Of a stretch of DNA of 36,500 nucleotides, positions 1-10,280 are shown piece after piece; position 1 is the stretch's first letter, and every line of letters starts with the position of its first letter. Made by a program: the position numbers and the translations under genes. Source of the DNA: Symbiodinium natans. Its lineage: Eukaryota > Sar > Dinophyceae > Suessiales > Symbiodiniaceae. The notes below the pieces were generated by a model. That model worked only from the letters and a program-made list of their open reading frames with translations. It was not told the origin of the DNA and made no database searches. Location: the NCBI GenBank assembly GCA_905221605.1, contig CAJNDS010001902.1:533501-570000 (forward strand), written 5' to 3'.

Positions 1-158
1 GTTTTTTCCTTTTGGGTTTTGGGGCTTAGGGGCTAGGGTTTAGGGTTTAGGGTTTAGGGTTTAGGGTTTAGGGCTAGGGGTTAGGGGCTTCGGAGTTGGG
101 GCTGTTGAGTGTTTCCTCTTGCCATCTTCTCCCCCCTCATAAAACCCAGGACCTTTAG

Positions 159-591
159 GTCTTTTCCGGGTTCATGCTCATCCTCGAGCTTCCCTGGGGG
201 TCAAGGAAGTTGGTCGCGCATCTGGGGGTCGAAAACCTTGCAGGCCCTAGAGCTGAATACCTGAGGGCCTCAACGCCAAGTCCTGAAGCCTAAATACCCC
301 TAAACCCTAAACCCTAAACCCTAAACCCTAAACCCTAAACCCTAAACCCTAAACCCTAAACCCTAAATCCTAGCCATCTTGTACACTTCTTGGGTCCCTG
401 AGGCATGGAGAGGGCAAACCTCAGACACCCCCAACACTTAGGCGTACTTGGAAATAACTTTTAGCTTTTGGTTACTAAGACTATAATCCCTAAGGAACAG
501 CGAAAAGTATAGTCTTTGCTAGGGTGCCAAGTTCAGCCCCCAAACCCTGGGCTCGAGGGGCCCTAAACCCAAGAGACTAAACTCCAAAGCC

Positions 592-672
<81 letters not shown>

Positions 673-682
673 ACCCGCAACC

Positions 683-770
<88 letters not shown>

Positions 771-3700
771 ACAACCCTAAACCCTAAACCCTAAACCCTA
801 AACCCTCAACTTTAGACCCTAAACGCTAAAACCCAACACGTTTCCTGAGGTTCCCACTTTTGGGCCGAGTTTAGCCCTAAACCCTAAACCCTGAACCCTG
901 AACCCTGAAACCTGAACCCTGAACCCTGAACGCTGAACCCTGCATGAACCCTGAACCCTGAACCGGAAGCCTCAACTCAGGCGTGCGTCGCTTTCAGGAG
1001 GAGATCTACATTCCAGAGGCCGCAAATTTCGCTGAAAGGACCCATTGTAGGGTTTATGGTTTAGGGTTGAGGGTTTAGGGTTTCGGGTTGAGGGTAGGGT
1101 CAGGGTTTAGGGCTGAGGGCTTAGGGCTTAGGGCTTCAAAGCCATTAGATACTGTAATATGATGGCCAATTGTGCTCTTCTTTTCTTGCTCTCCTCATCA
1201 GATAGCAATTCTTGCTGCAACATAGGAGCCATGGTGTGATTCGGAGCCTTACGCCCCGAGTTCGAGATGTTCAAGCAGTTGCTTGGGCGTAGGGCCTAGG
1301 CGGGCCTTAGGGTTTAGGGTTTAGGGTTTAGGGTTTAGGTTTTAGGGTTTAAGGCTTTAGATAATGATAATGAAAGTGATCGCACAAGTCATGAGAACAA
1401 TCATGACAGTCATAGGTATAGTAAGAACAATGATACTGATACTAGGATGATGCATGATGCTTTTTTTGTGTTAGTGACGCTGATGGTGATGATGATTCAT
1501 GATGATTATGATGAATGTGATGATGATTCTGAATCTGATGGAGCTGCAGAACTAGTTTTGGCGTGAGGGCTGTTACCTAAGCCCATGGCAACACCGACCC
1601 GAGAATTCTTATGCCTTCTCCTGGCCTGCTGCTAAGTGAAGAAAATCTTTTTCCAGCTGCCTGGGCGTGGTAATCCTTCCCCATATGCCTTCTTCTGATC
1701 GGTTGTTAGCTGAAAAAAATCAGTTTCCAGCTCCCTGGGCGTGGAAATCCTTCCCCAGTTGCCTTACAGCGACCCTCAGATTCATGCTGATCACCGACCC
1801 TTCGTGTCCTCAAATGCTCGAAACCCTAAACCCTAAACCCTGAACCCCAAACCCCAAACCCTAAACCCCAAACCCTAAACCCTAAACCCTGTCGTGGAAC
1901 AGGCTGCTGTCGAAGACATCGGCAACCAGTGCTCCAGCCTGGATGGGCAGCTGGGGGCCCCAGCACATGGTTTTAGGGTTTATGGTTTTGGGTTTTGGGG
2001 TTTTGGGGTTTTGGGGTTTAGGGTTTAGGGTTTAGGGTTTAGGGTTTTAGGGTTTATGGTTTTGGGTTTTGGGGTTTTAGGGTTTAGGGTTTTAGCGTTT
2101 AGGGTTTAGGGCTTCAAGAAATGTATTGTAGTTCGGTGACTGTAGGGTATGGGTGTGATGTAGCTCGTTGGGTTCTTCAGGTTTTTATGCGGCTTGGTGA
2201 GTTTAAAAGGGATTTAGGGGCTTGAGGTTTGCTTCCTCATAGGGTTTGCACCCTAAACCCCAAACCCTACACCCCAAACCCTAAGCCCTAAGCCCTAAAC
2301 CCCAAACCCTAACCCTAAACCCCAAGCCCCCAAACTGTTAACCTGCAAACCCAAATCCCCAGACCTCACACTTCAATCTGTCCTCCTAGGGGTCAGCTTG
2401 GAAGCTGTGCGGCAAGCCGAAGACTTTAAGCCCTCAACCCCAGACACTAAACCCTAAACCCTAAACCCCAAACCCTAAACCCTACACCCCCAAAGTGTGT
2501 CCCTGTAGGAATCCTATCTATTCGGGGTCCCTCGTTGTCGTAACCCGCCCAACAGTTGGGTTCAGGGTTTAGGGTCTCAGGGTTCGTAGACTGCTGGCCT
2601 TTTGGTTGTCACGGCACTTGCTCCGTGACCTATCTCGAACTTTTGGACCAGCTGCAACTCCTAAACCCCGCACCCCCTAAGAACACCCCCCAAGCCCACC
2701 CTAGACCCTGAACACCCTAAGCCTGAAACCCTAAACCCTACCCACTCTAAACCCCCAACCCTGAACCCTGAACCCTAAACCCAAAAACCCAAAACCCCAA
2801 ACCCCAAACCCTAAACCCTAAACCCTAAACCCTAACCCCGAAACCCTAAACCCTAAACCCTAAACCCCTAAACCCAAAAACCCCAAAGCCCTTAACCCTC
2901 AACCCTACCCCCTCTAAACCCTGAACCCCCCTGTTAAACCGCAGCTGCCAGGTGCAGATTGCTGCGTCAGAGCGCCGAGGAGCGCTGCAGGTGTTGGAGA
3001 GTTTAGGGTTTAGGGTTTAGGGTTTTGGAGTTCAGGGTTTAGGGTTTAGGGTCTTGGAGCTCAGGGTTTAGGATCTAGGGCTTAGGGTTTAGGGTTTAGG
3101 GGTTTAGGGTTTAGGGTTGAGGGCTTAGGGTTTAGGGGTTCAGGGCTTAGGGAGACCGAGGAGCTATGGAGGCCGAACACCACCTCCTACCCTCGCCATC
3201 TAAGGTAGCAAAGGCATACTAGCCCAGTCCTTTCTGTGTTTTATGCATGCGATTTTTGAACGTCCTTGTCTTTTTTTCTCTCTGGGAGCCTGGAAAAGTG
3301 CGCAAAATCGAGGTGGCAGGGGCTGTTTTCGAGGGTTCAGGGTATGGTTGAGGGTCCAAGGGATTGTTTGGACGTGTAGGAGGCTGACATGGCGGTTCAC
3401 AGATATCATACCGAGGGTTTAGGGTTTAGGGTTTAGGGTTTAGGGTTTAGGGTTTAGGGTTTAGGGTTTAGGGTTTATATCCGCATGAGTGGCTTCTTCC
3501 TTTTCAGCACCCCAAGCCCGGAAACCTAGAACCCCCAACCTCAACTCTTGCGAGGATGTAGGTTGAAAGACTGGCAGTCCTGAAGAGGGATTTTCGTACC
3601 CCCTATTCGAATCGAGCCCTCAACCCTAAACCGTAAACCCTAAACCCTAAGCCCTAAACCCTAACCCTAAACCCTAAACCCTCAACCCTAAACCCTAAAC

Positions 3701-4271
3701 CCTAAACCCTAAACCCTAAACCCTAGGGTTTAAGCAAGGGGAACGCTCAGGACGCGCCGGATGCAGGCTGGGTACTCTCAGGTTGTTAGAGTCATTCGGA
3801 TCTTTTGTCTTAGTTAGTGCAGTAGGGTTTAGGGGTCAGGGTTCAGGGTTCAGGGTTCAGGGTTTAGGGTTTAGGGTTTAGGGTGCTTATAGGGTTTAGT
3901 TTTCATTCGGGTTCTAGCAGGCTTAGGAGGTACTAAAGCCAGGCGAAGGGGTTTAGAGGGTACAGGGGTGTAGACCTTAAGGGGTTCAAAGGGTTTAGGG
4001 TTTAGGGTTTAGGGTATAGGGATGTATAGGGTTTAGGGTTTAGGCTCAAATCAGCCCGGACGCATTACGAACATGCCTGGACCCCTCAACCAGGGTTTAG
4101 GGTGTAGGGTTAAAAATCCCAAATCAGAGTAAATCCTGATCCCTTTTGAGGGCGCCCGAAGTATCAAACAATAGGAACCCCAAAATGGACCCAGAAGTTA
4201 GAGAACGTGTTCTTGAACCGGCAATGAGCAAAATTTGGGGTGTTCAGCTGCGTCCGAAGAAACTGCTGTGA
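159..4271 (+). CDS. Multi-exon coding tract A, 5' end open, product unknown
   Basis: Seventeen short exons give one phase-consistent frame of 876 nt (291 aa plus stop): 159-227, 998-1046, 1247-1288, 1550-1562, 1731-1815, 1903-1969, 2390-2415, 2509-2554, 2581-2653, 2945-3000, 3144-3204, 3380-3416, 3562-3615, 3751-3781, 3921-3950, 4055-4094, 4175-4271. Sample peptides: FMLILELPWGSRKLVAHLG, EEIYIPEAANFAERTH, SLGVEILPQLPYSDPQ, VTYLELLDQ, LRETEELWRPNTTSYPRHL, VERLAVLKRDFRTPYSNR, MDPEVRERVLEPAMSKIWG. Introns carry TTTAGGG/CCCTAAA arrays. Several donors are GC (first intron base 2416, 2654, 3616). The start codon is not seen and the gene probably enters from the left. The TGA at 4269-4271 may be the true end; alternatively a GT donor at 4240 (TGG G|GTGTTC) joins in phase to 4511. 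The joined A+B frame is 1311 nt. I recognise no family. Individual exon edges, especially 1550-1562, 2415 and 3921-3950, are uncertain. Confidence 0.65.
301..368 (-). repeat. Telomere-type array CCCTAAA
   Basis: About nine uninterrupted CCCTAAA units in an intron of tract A. Confidence 0.9.
594..806 (-). repeat. Variant array CCCTCAA followed by CCCTAAA
   Basis: About 25 units of CCCTCAA with one CCCGCAA, then four CCCTAAA. A single-base variant has been made homogeneous over about 180 bp. Confidence 0.9.
872..963 (-). repeat. Variant array CCCTGAA
   Basis: Two CCCTAAA units, then about ten CCCTGAA units with small changes, upstream of exon 998. Confidence 0.85.
1362..1540. repeat. GAT/ATG-rich degenerate microsatellite
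   Basis: About 180 bp of GATGAT, AATGAT and CATGAT words with scattered changes, in the intron before the candidate micro-exon 1550-1562. No telomere units lie inside it. Confidence 0.7.
1611..1757 (+). repeat. 74-bp tandem duplication spanning an intron-exon border
   Basis: 1611-1684 and 1685-1757 are about 80 percent alike (ATGCCTTCT ... TTTCCAG CT.CCTGGGCGTGG.AATCCTTCCCC). Each unit holds an AG acceptor followed by the same exon start, read as CLGVVILP in the first copy and SLGVEILP in the second. Only the second continues openly into the rest of exon 1731-1815. Confidence 0.7.
1964..2114 (+). repeat. Mixed TTTAGGG/TTTTGGG array after exon 1903-1969
   Basis: The array starts at the exon edge (CATG|GTTTTAGGG) and mixes TTTAGGG, TTTTAGGG and GGTTTTGGG. 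Confidence 0.8.
3417..3477 (+). repeat. TTTAGGG array forming the 5' end of an intron
   Basis: Eight pure units start directly at the donor after exon 3380-3416. Confidence 0.9.
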
Positions 4272-4510
4272 AGCCCTCTAAACCCCCTAAACCCTGAACC
4301 CCCAGCCCCAATAAAGCTTAAACCCTGAACCCTGAACCCTCGAACCCCTAACCCCTGCTGAACCCTAAACCCTAAACCCCTAAACCCCCAAAAAACCCCC
4401 TAAACCTCTAAACCCCTAAACCCCTAAACCCCTAAACCCCTAAACCCTAAACCCTAAACCCTAAACCCTACCCCCCCCCCCCCCCCGCCTTAAACCCTAA
4501 ATCTGGAAAG

Positions 4511-6194
4511 GCATCTTCTCGTTATTCGGAGCTCTCGATGGGGAGCTCGGCTTCTTCGTGCAGGACGAGGCACGCCGAAGTCGGGTGGGGGGGTTTAGGG
4601 TTTAGGGTTTCGGGTCTAAGGTTTAGGGTTTCGGGTTTAGGGTTCAGGGTTTAGGGCCTTTAACCTAGCCCTAGAATCTTTGGTGGGTTCAGGGGGGAAA
4701 CCCCAAGTGCGTCCTGCACCCGCTCGGTTGACAGGTCTCCGCATACTTCGGCGGCAAAGACCCAGAACAGAAGAGAGGCGCGTACAGGGTGAAGGATGTC
4801 TGCGTGATGTACCTTGGTGTATTCTTTTCGTGCAACGTAACGTTCCATAGTATGATAGAAGATGCGACGGCAGTAACTTGCTACTGTAGTTTCTTGCTAT
4901 GGAATGAGGACGCAACAACCACTCTAATGGGGATTAGGTAGGGACCCTTATTCCCTAATTTCCGAACTAACGAATCAAGAAGGTTGGTAGAGCACGTCGA
5001 AAAAGCGCAACCAGAGAAGCAAGATTGCCAAACAATCGCACTTGACAGCCGAACCAAACACTTTTTGTTGTTACACCTCCATGTTCAACCTCAACATAAA
5101 GAAATAAAGAAACCCCTAACCCCCAAACCCTAAACCCTCAACCCTAAACCCTAAACCCCAAGCCCTAAACCCTAAGCCCCAAACCCTAATCCCTTTTACG
5201 ATGTAAATCTTGAAGTTTCGAATTAGGGTTGAAGATTTGAGAGTTAGGGTTTTTTAGGGTTTAAGAATTCGTAGGGTCTATGCAAAATCGGGACTGGGGT
5301 CTAGGTGTTTGGGTAGATTTGTGGTACCTCGAAGGTGTAACCAGTTCGTAGAGGGGGGAACATCCCAATCCCTAACCCTAAACCCTAAACCCCTAAACCC
5401 TAAACCCTAAACCCTAGACCCTAAACCCTAAACCCTAAGTTCTAAACCCTGAGCCCTGAAACCCTGAACCTTAAACCCTGAACCTCCATCCCAAGCCCTG
5501 CGCAAGCGCAGGAAAACCTGGTCATTCTCGTCGCTCCACAAAGCTAAACGGTTTAGGGTTTAGGGTTACCCTCAAACCTCCAACCTTGCACCCCCAGCCC
5601 GAAACCCTGAAGCCCCTCAGCCCCTATGCCCTCCAGCTCTCAGCGCTGACCCTTAAACCCAAAAGCCCCAAAAGCCTCTGCAAGCCCCCCTGAAACCCCA
5701 AACCCTAAACCCTAAACCTTAAACCCGAAACCCTAAACCCTAAACCCGAAACCCTAAACCCTAAGCCCTAAACCCTCAACCCTAAACCCTAAACCCTAAA
5801 CCCTAAACCCTAAACCGCAAATGCGCGCAGCCCAGGGCCACTGCCCGGCAAGTGCGCCGAAAGCTTAGACTTCCTAGCCTTTGGGGCTTGGAGTTTAGGG
5901 TTTAGGGTTTAGGGTTTAGGGTGTAGGTCGTTCGGCTTAGGGGTAGGGTTTTGAATTGGGGTTTAGGGTTTTATAGGCTTAAGGGTTTAGGGTGAAGGGT
6001 TTGGAGCTTAGGGCCTTCAAGTTGAGGGAGAGCCATTTGAGTTCAGAAGACCAAGGGGGAAGCTTCAGGGCGTCAGGGAGTTTGGGTTCTGTGGGTTTAG
6101 GGTGTAGGGTTTAGGGTTCGAGGGTTTCAAGGGCTTTGGGGATTACTCAGCCACAGGCCTAGAAGAAATGCCGGAACCCCTTAAGCAGCCTTGA
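4511..6194 (+). CDS. Multi-exon coding tract B, probable continuation of A, product unknown
   Basis: Eight exons in consistent phase: 4511-4584, 4735-4816, 4862-4937, 4983-5047, 5275-5334, 5512-5550, 6047-6079, 6157-6194. The first enters in phase 1, which fits a splice from 4239 in tract A. Strong coding pieces are IFSLFGALDGELGFFVQDEA, VSAYFGGKDPEQKRGAYRV, LVEHVEKAQPEKQDCQTIAL, NRDWGLGVWVDLWYLE and LEEMPEPLKQP before TGA 6192-6194. The donor at 5048 is GC (GACA|GCCGAA). The donor at 5551 is the telomere unit itself (G|GTTTAGGG). The start of the third exon could instead be 4874. A 93-codon ORF on the opposite strand over 4637-4918 is a shadow of exons 4735 and 4862. No family is recognised. 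The last two exons rest mainly on phase agreement. Confidence 0.6.
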
Positions 6195-6507
6195 ATCCCT
6201 AAAGCTACGCCCGGACCCTAAGTCCTAGATACCTACTCTAACCCTAAACCCTAAACCCTAAACCCGAAACCCTAAACCCTAAACCCTAAACCCCAAACCC
6301 TAAACCCTAAACCCTAAACCCTAAACCCTAAACCCTAAACCCTAGAACCGAAAAGCCGAAACCCAAAACCCAAAACCCCATAAACCCTAAACGCTACAAC
6401 CGGAAGATGCCAACTTAACCCGAAACCTGGGTCCTTGTTGGTTTTAATTCTACCATTTTTGTCACATGATACTCCCAACAAAAAACGAATGATCACGTTT
6501 AATACAA

Positions 6508-6639
6508 CCCCTAAACCCTAAACCCTAAACCCTAAACCCTAAACCCTAAACCCTAAACCCTAAACCCTAAACCCTAAACCCTAAACCCTAAACCCTAAAC
6601 CCTAAACCCTTATCCGAAAACCCTAAACCCTAAACCCTA
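6508..6639 (-). repeat. Long CCCTAAA array
   Basis: About 17 nearly perfect units between tracts B and C; no exon is seen in 6195-6684 apart from weak candidates near 6400. Confidence 0.9.
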
Positions 6640-6684
6640 AAGACCCTAACCCCAACAAGGAAGCAGAAACCTTGTCTTCGCCAG

Positions 6685-8929
6685 GTGCACGTGAGCTTCG
6701 ATCGCGTGCCTCCGCACGGCCCCGAGCACCTGCGCTTGGGAGGTCTGGGGTTTAGGGTTTAGGGTTTGGGGTTTAGGGTTTAGGGTTTAGGGTTCAGGCT
6801 TTTTATGCTTGAGAGTCTGGTAAAGAAAGACACCAGCCTCCAAAACCCACACCCCTACACCATCCTAGACCGCTATACCGCTGAACCCTAAAAGGCCTCA
6901 TCCCAAGTTTCGGTTCTCCCTCAACCCTAAACCCGAAACTCTAAACCCTCAACCCTCAACCCTCAACTCTCAACCCTAAACCCTAAACCCTAAACCCTAA
7001 ACCCTAAACCCTAAACCCTCAACCCTCAACCCTCAACTCTAAACCTTAACCCCTAAACCCTGCAGTCTTCGATTGAGGCCTTTGGTGTGTTTGGGTTGAA
7101 GCTATTTATGTTTCGCGCTTTCGCGGTCGTGTTCGCCTTGTGAAGAGCGGCTGCCTCCGCGCAGCATCTTCCCAAGCCCCAAACCCAAAAATAGCCCTAA
7201 ACCCTGAACCCTAAACCCTAAACCCCAAACCCTAAACCCCAAACCCCAAACCCCAAACCCTAAACCACAGATCCTCAACCTTGCCGAGGTGGCAATCCAA
7301 GCCTCCAGAGGCCCTCGAGGCGAGGCCTCGGTTTCTGCAAGAGTTTAGGGTTTAGGGTTTGGGGTTTAGGATTTGGGGTTTAGGGTTCAGGGTTTGGGGT
7401 TTAGGGTTTAGGATTTGGGGTTTAGGGTTTAGGGCGTTTGCAGGGTGGTCCTAAACCCTAAGCTTCAGCGAGTCGCCGGCGATTCGGAATTTTTACGGTT
7501 GAGGGATTCTGAACCTCGCCCCCAAAACCCCTAACGACCCCCTAAAGCCCCCCAACAACCCCCTAACAATTCTAAACCCTGTAAACCCTAAACCCGAAAC
7601 CCTAAACCCTAAACCCTAAACTCCCTAACAACCCCCCCCCCCCCCCCCCCCCCCCCCAACCCCTAACAGCCCCCTAACAGCCCTCTAGCAGCCCCCAACG
7701 AAATCCGAACCCCAGGCCACCCCCCCCGCAGTTCCTCAAAAACAGGTCTCCGCAGAGCTGCAGATGCAGCTCCAAGGAGATTTTGTGCTTCGCTCAGGAT
7801 GCTCCAGTCGGAGGGTTTAGGGTTTAGGGTTTAGGGTTTAGGGTTTAGGGTTCAGGGTTTAGGGTTTAGGGTGTAGGGTTTAGGGTTTAGGCTTTGGGGT
7901 TTAGGGTTTAGTTACCCTCAGAACTCAACCCTAAACCCAAAAAAAACATCTTGAAGATGCACTCTTTGTATCATTTCCGAAACCATACTCCCTACCAGGC
8001 TTACCCATGAATGTCAAATCTGAAGCCCTGAACCCGTTACCCAAGCACCCCTGAACCCTGAAGCTTTCACCGCTTGGACCCTAAAGCCCAAAACCCTAAA
8101 CCCTAAACCCTAAACCCTAAACCCTAAACCCTCAACCCTAAAGCCTAATGCCCTAAACCCTTCACCCTGAACACCTGGAGTTTTTCACTCCGAACCCTGA
8201 AGTCTGGGTCGAAACCTCCTTTCAGGGTTGAGGGTTTAGGGTTTAGGGTTTAGGGTTAGGGTTTAGGGTTTAGGGTTTAGGGTTCAGGGTTGAGGGTTTA
8301 GGAATTAGGGTTTAGGGTTTAGGGTCTAGGGTCTAGGGTTTGGGGTTTAGGGTTTATGGTTTAGTCTTTCAAGTGTGCTGACTGACGCGATTCCTATCGC
8401 CCTTCCACGTTTGCGCTCAGGCCCTCAGCCCTATAGACCCTAAACCTTAAACCCGAAAAGCCCCCAACCCCCAGACCCCAAACCCCAACCCCCAACCCCA
8501 AACCCCAAACCCCAAACCCTGAGTCCTCAGCCCTACCAAGGCCCTCAGAGTTCAGCGCCCCCCTGCCGATAGAGACCGGAGGCCGCAACAGGCCACCCAC
8601 ACCAGCGTTTCGGGTTTCGGGTTTCGGGTTTCGGGTTTCGGGTTTCGGGTTTCGGGTTTCGGGTTTCGGGTTTCGGGTTTCGGGTTTAACAGCCTTAAAC
8701 CCTAAACCCTAAACCCTAAGCCCTAAATCCTAAATCTCTACACCCTAAGGCCTGAACCCCTAACCCGGAACCCTTAAATCTTTTAGAGCTTGAAGAGCCC
8801 GAAGATTCCGGAGAACCCTCAACCCTAAACCCTGAACCCCTAAACCACGATTCCAGGCACGGGTTCAGCTCGAAGTGCAGGCGTCCATCGTGTGAGCCCA
8901 GGGCGGAGTGGCAGGGTGAAGGGTCCAGG
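6685..8929 (+). CDS. Multi-exon coding tract C, product unknown
   Basis: Eleven exons sum to 561 nt (187 codons) without a stop: 6685-6749, 6798-6819, 6895-6912, 7066-7086, 7271-7342, 7469-7517, 7746-7814, 7957-8024, 8181-8226, 8549-8606, 8857-8929. Sample peptides: VHVSFDRVPPHGPEHLRLGG, LNLAEVAIQASRGPRGEASV, RVAGDSEFLRLRDSEP, ALFVSFPKPYSLPGLPMNVK, FFTPNPEVWVETSFQ, FSAPLPIETGGRNRPPTP. The chain uses GC donors at 7518 and 8025, the repeat donor G|GTTTAGGG at 7343, 7815 and 8930, and a strong gtaaag donor at 6820. Exon 7066 can be read on to TGA 7141-7143 with a hydrophobic tail, so a gene could end there. Exon 7746-7814 is open in all three frames; the phase chain chooses one. Phase 0 at 8929 matches the first exon of tract D, so C and D may be one gene. 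Confidence 0.55.
8607..8689 (+). repeat. Variant array TTTCGGG
   Basis: About twelve pure TTTCGGG units start exactly at the donor after exon 8549-8606 (CAGC|GTTTCGGG). The variant is confined to this block. Confidence 0.9.
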
Positions 8930-9016
8930 GTTTAGGGTTTCAGGGTGTAGGGTTCGGGGTTGGGGGTTAGGGGTTTGTGTGAGTGGGTTCTTTCATGACT
9001 ACCGCTGATCTCAAAG

Positions 9017-10220
9017 ATGGAGCGTCAATGTAGAGCATGCTCCCCCATAATTAGAGGTGGCCCGGTCATCAGGACGTTCTCTACCCTAATTAAACCCTAA
9101 ACCCTTAACCCTAAACCCTTAACAACCCTAAACCCTTAACAAGCCTAGACCCTAAACCCTAAACCCTTAACAACCCTAGACCCTAAACCCTAAACCCTAA
9201 ACCCCAAACCCCAAACCCTAAACCCTAAACCCTAAACCCTAAACCCTAGAGGTACATACGTTTCGTGGGTGAGCCGGTCATCGTCGAGAAGCTGTGGCTC
9301 GCGCGCGACCTGCCTGCCGAGGGGCATGCGGCCAACCCGATCATCCTCCGAGGCCGGCATAACGTTGAAGAGTACCTTGGTTTAGGGTTTAGGGTTTAGG
9401 GTTTAGGGTTTAGGGTTTAGGGTTTAGGGTTTAGGGTTTAGGGTTTAGGGTAGCCCAGTGGTACCCTTTACTTTGTTTTTTCTTTGTTATGGGTTCCCTT
9501 ACAAAGTAACCAACCCCCCAAAAAGGGTGCCCTTATCAGAATATGGCTACTGGGCTACTTAAGGTACTGGTCTGTGTACCTGCGCTACGTGGACTTCCTG
9601 GAGCAGGGGTGGCTGAGCCCGGCCCTGACCCCCGTGCCGATCAGCGAGATCGTGATCCTGGGGGGGCAGGGACTTCGGATCGGCTCCATGTGCCTCACCG
9701 GCTTTTCTTATTTCCGTCTTTTTGCCCATTTGGGGCTGGACCCCAAGTAGTAGCATTCCCTTGTAAGAGGGACCCCAATCAGGTACCCCTAATGTCGGAA
9801 ACCCCCATTTATCTAGTGTCTGCTAGTGGGGGGCTCATGCCCGGCAAGGTTCTGTGGTCCCATCCCATTGGCCGAGGTACCTTTCCGTGCTGGAAGGCAG
9901 CCACCCGAATTCGACGGACGCCACGCAGGGCTGGATCATGGCGCCCGTCAAGGGGATGCTTGGCAGATGAGCACTATGCCCCTTCTCCAGGATGATGTCT
10001 GCTAGCCCAGAGAGCAGGCACTGCCCGTAAGAACCAAACACAAAGGGGACACCACCCCTTCCTCTCTGAGAGCATTTATAAATGTCTCACACGCCCCGAA
10101 AGTTGGTCCTGAACTCTAAACCCCAACCCCCAACCCCCAACCCCCAACCCCCAAACCCCAAACCCCAAACCCCAAACCCCAAACCCCAAACCCCAAACCC
10201 CCAACCCGCAACCCGCAACC

Positions 10221-10280
<60 letters not shown>

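Noticed and set aside
594-963. CRISPR-like or other spacer-bearing array
   Set aside because: Units of 7 bp in direct tandem without spacers; eukaryotic context.
3571-3592. Third copy of the 36186 hairpin arm
   Set aside because: GGCAGTCCTGAAGAGGGAT lies within exon 3562-3615 and matches only a short core; taken as chance.
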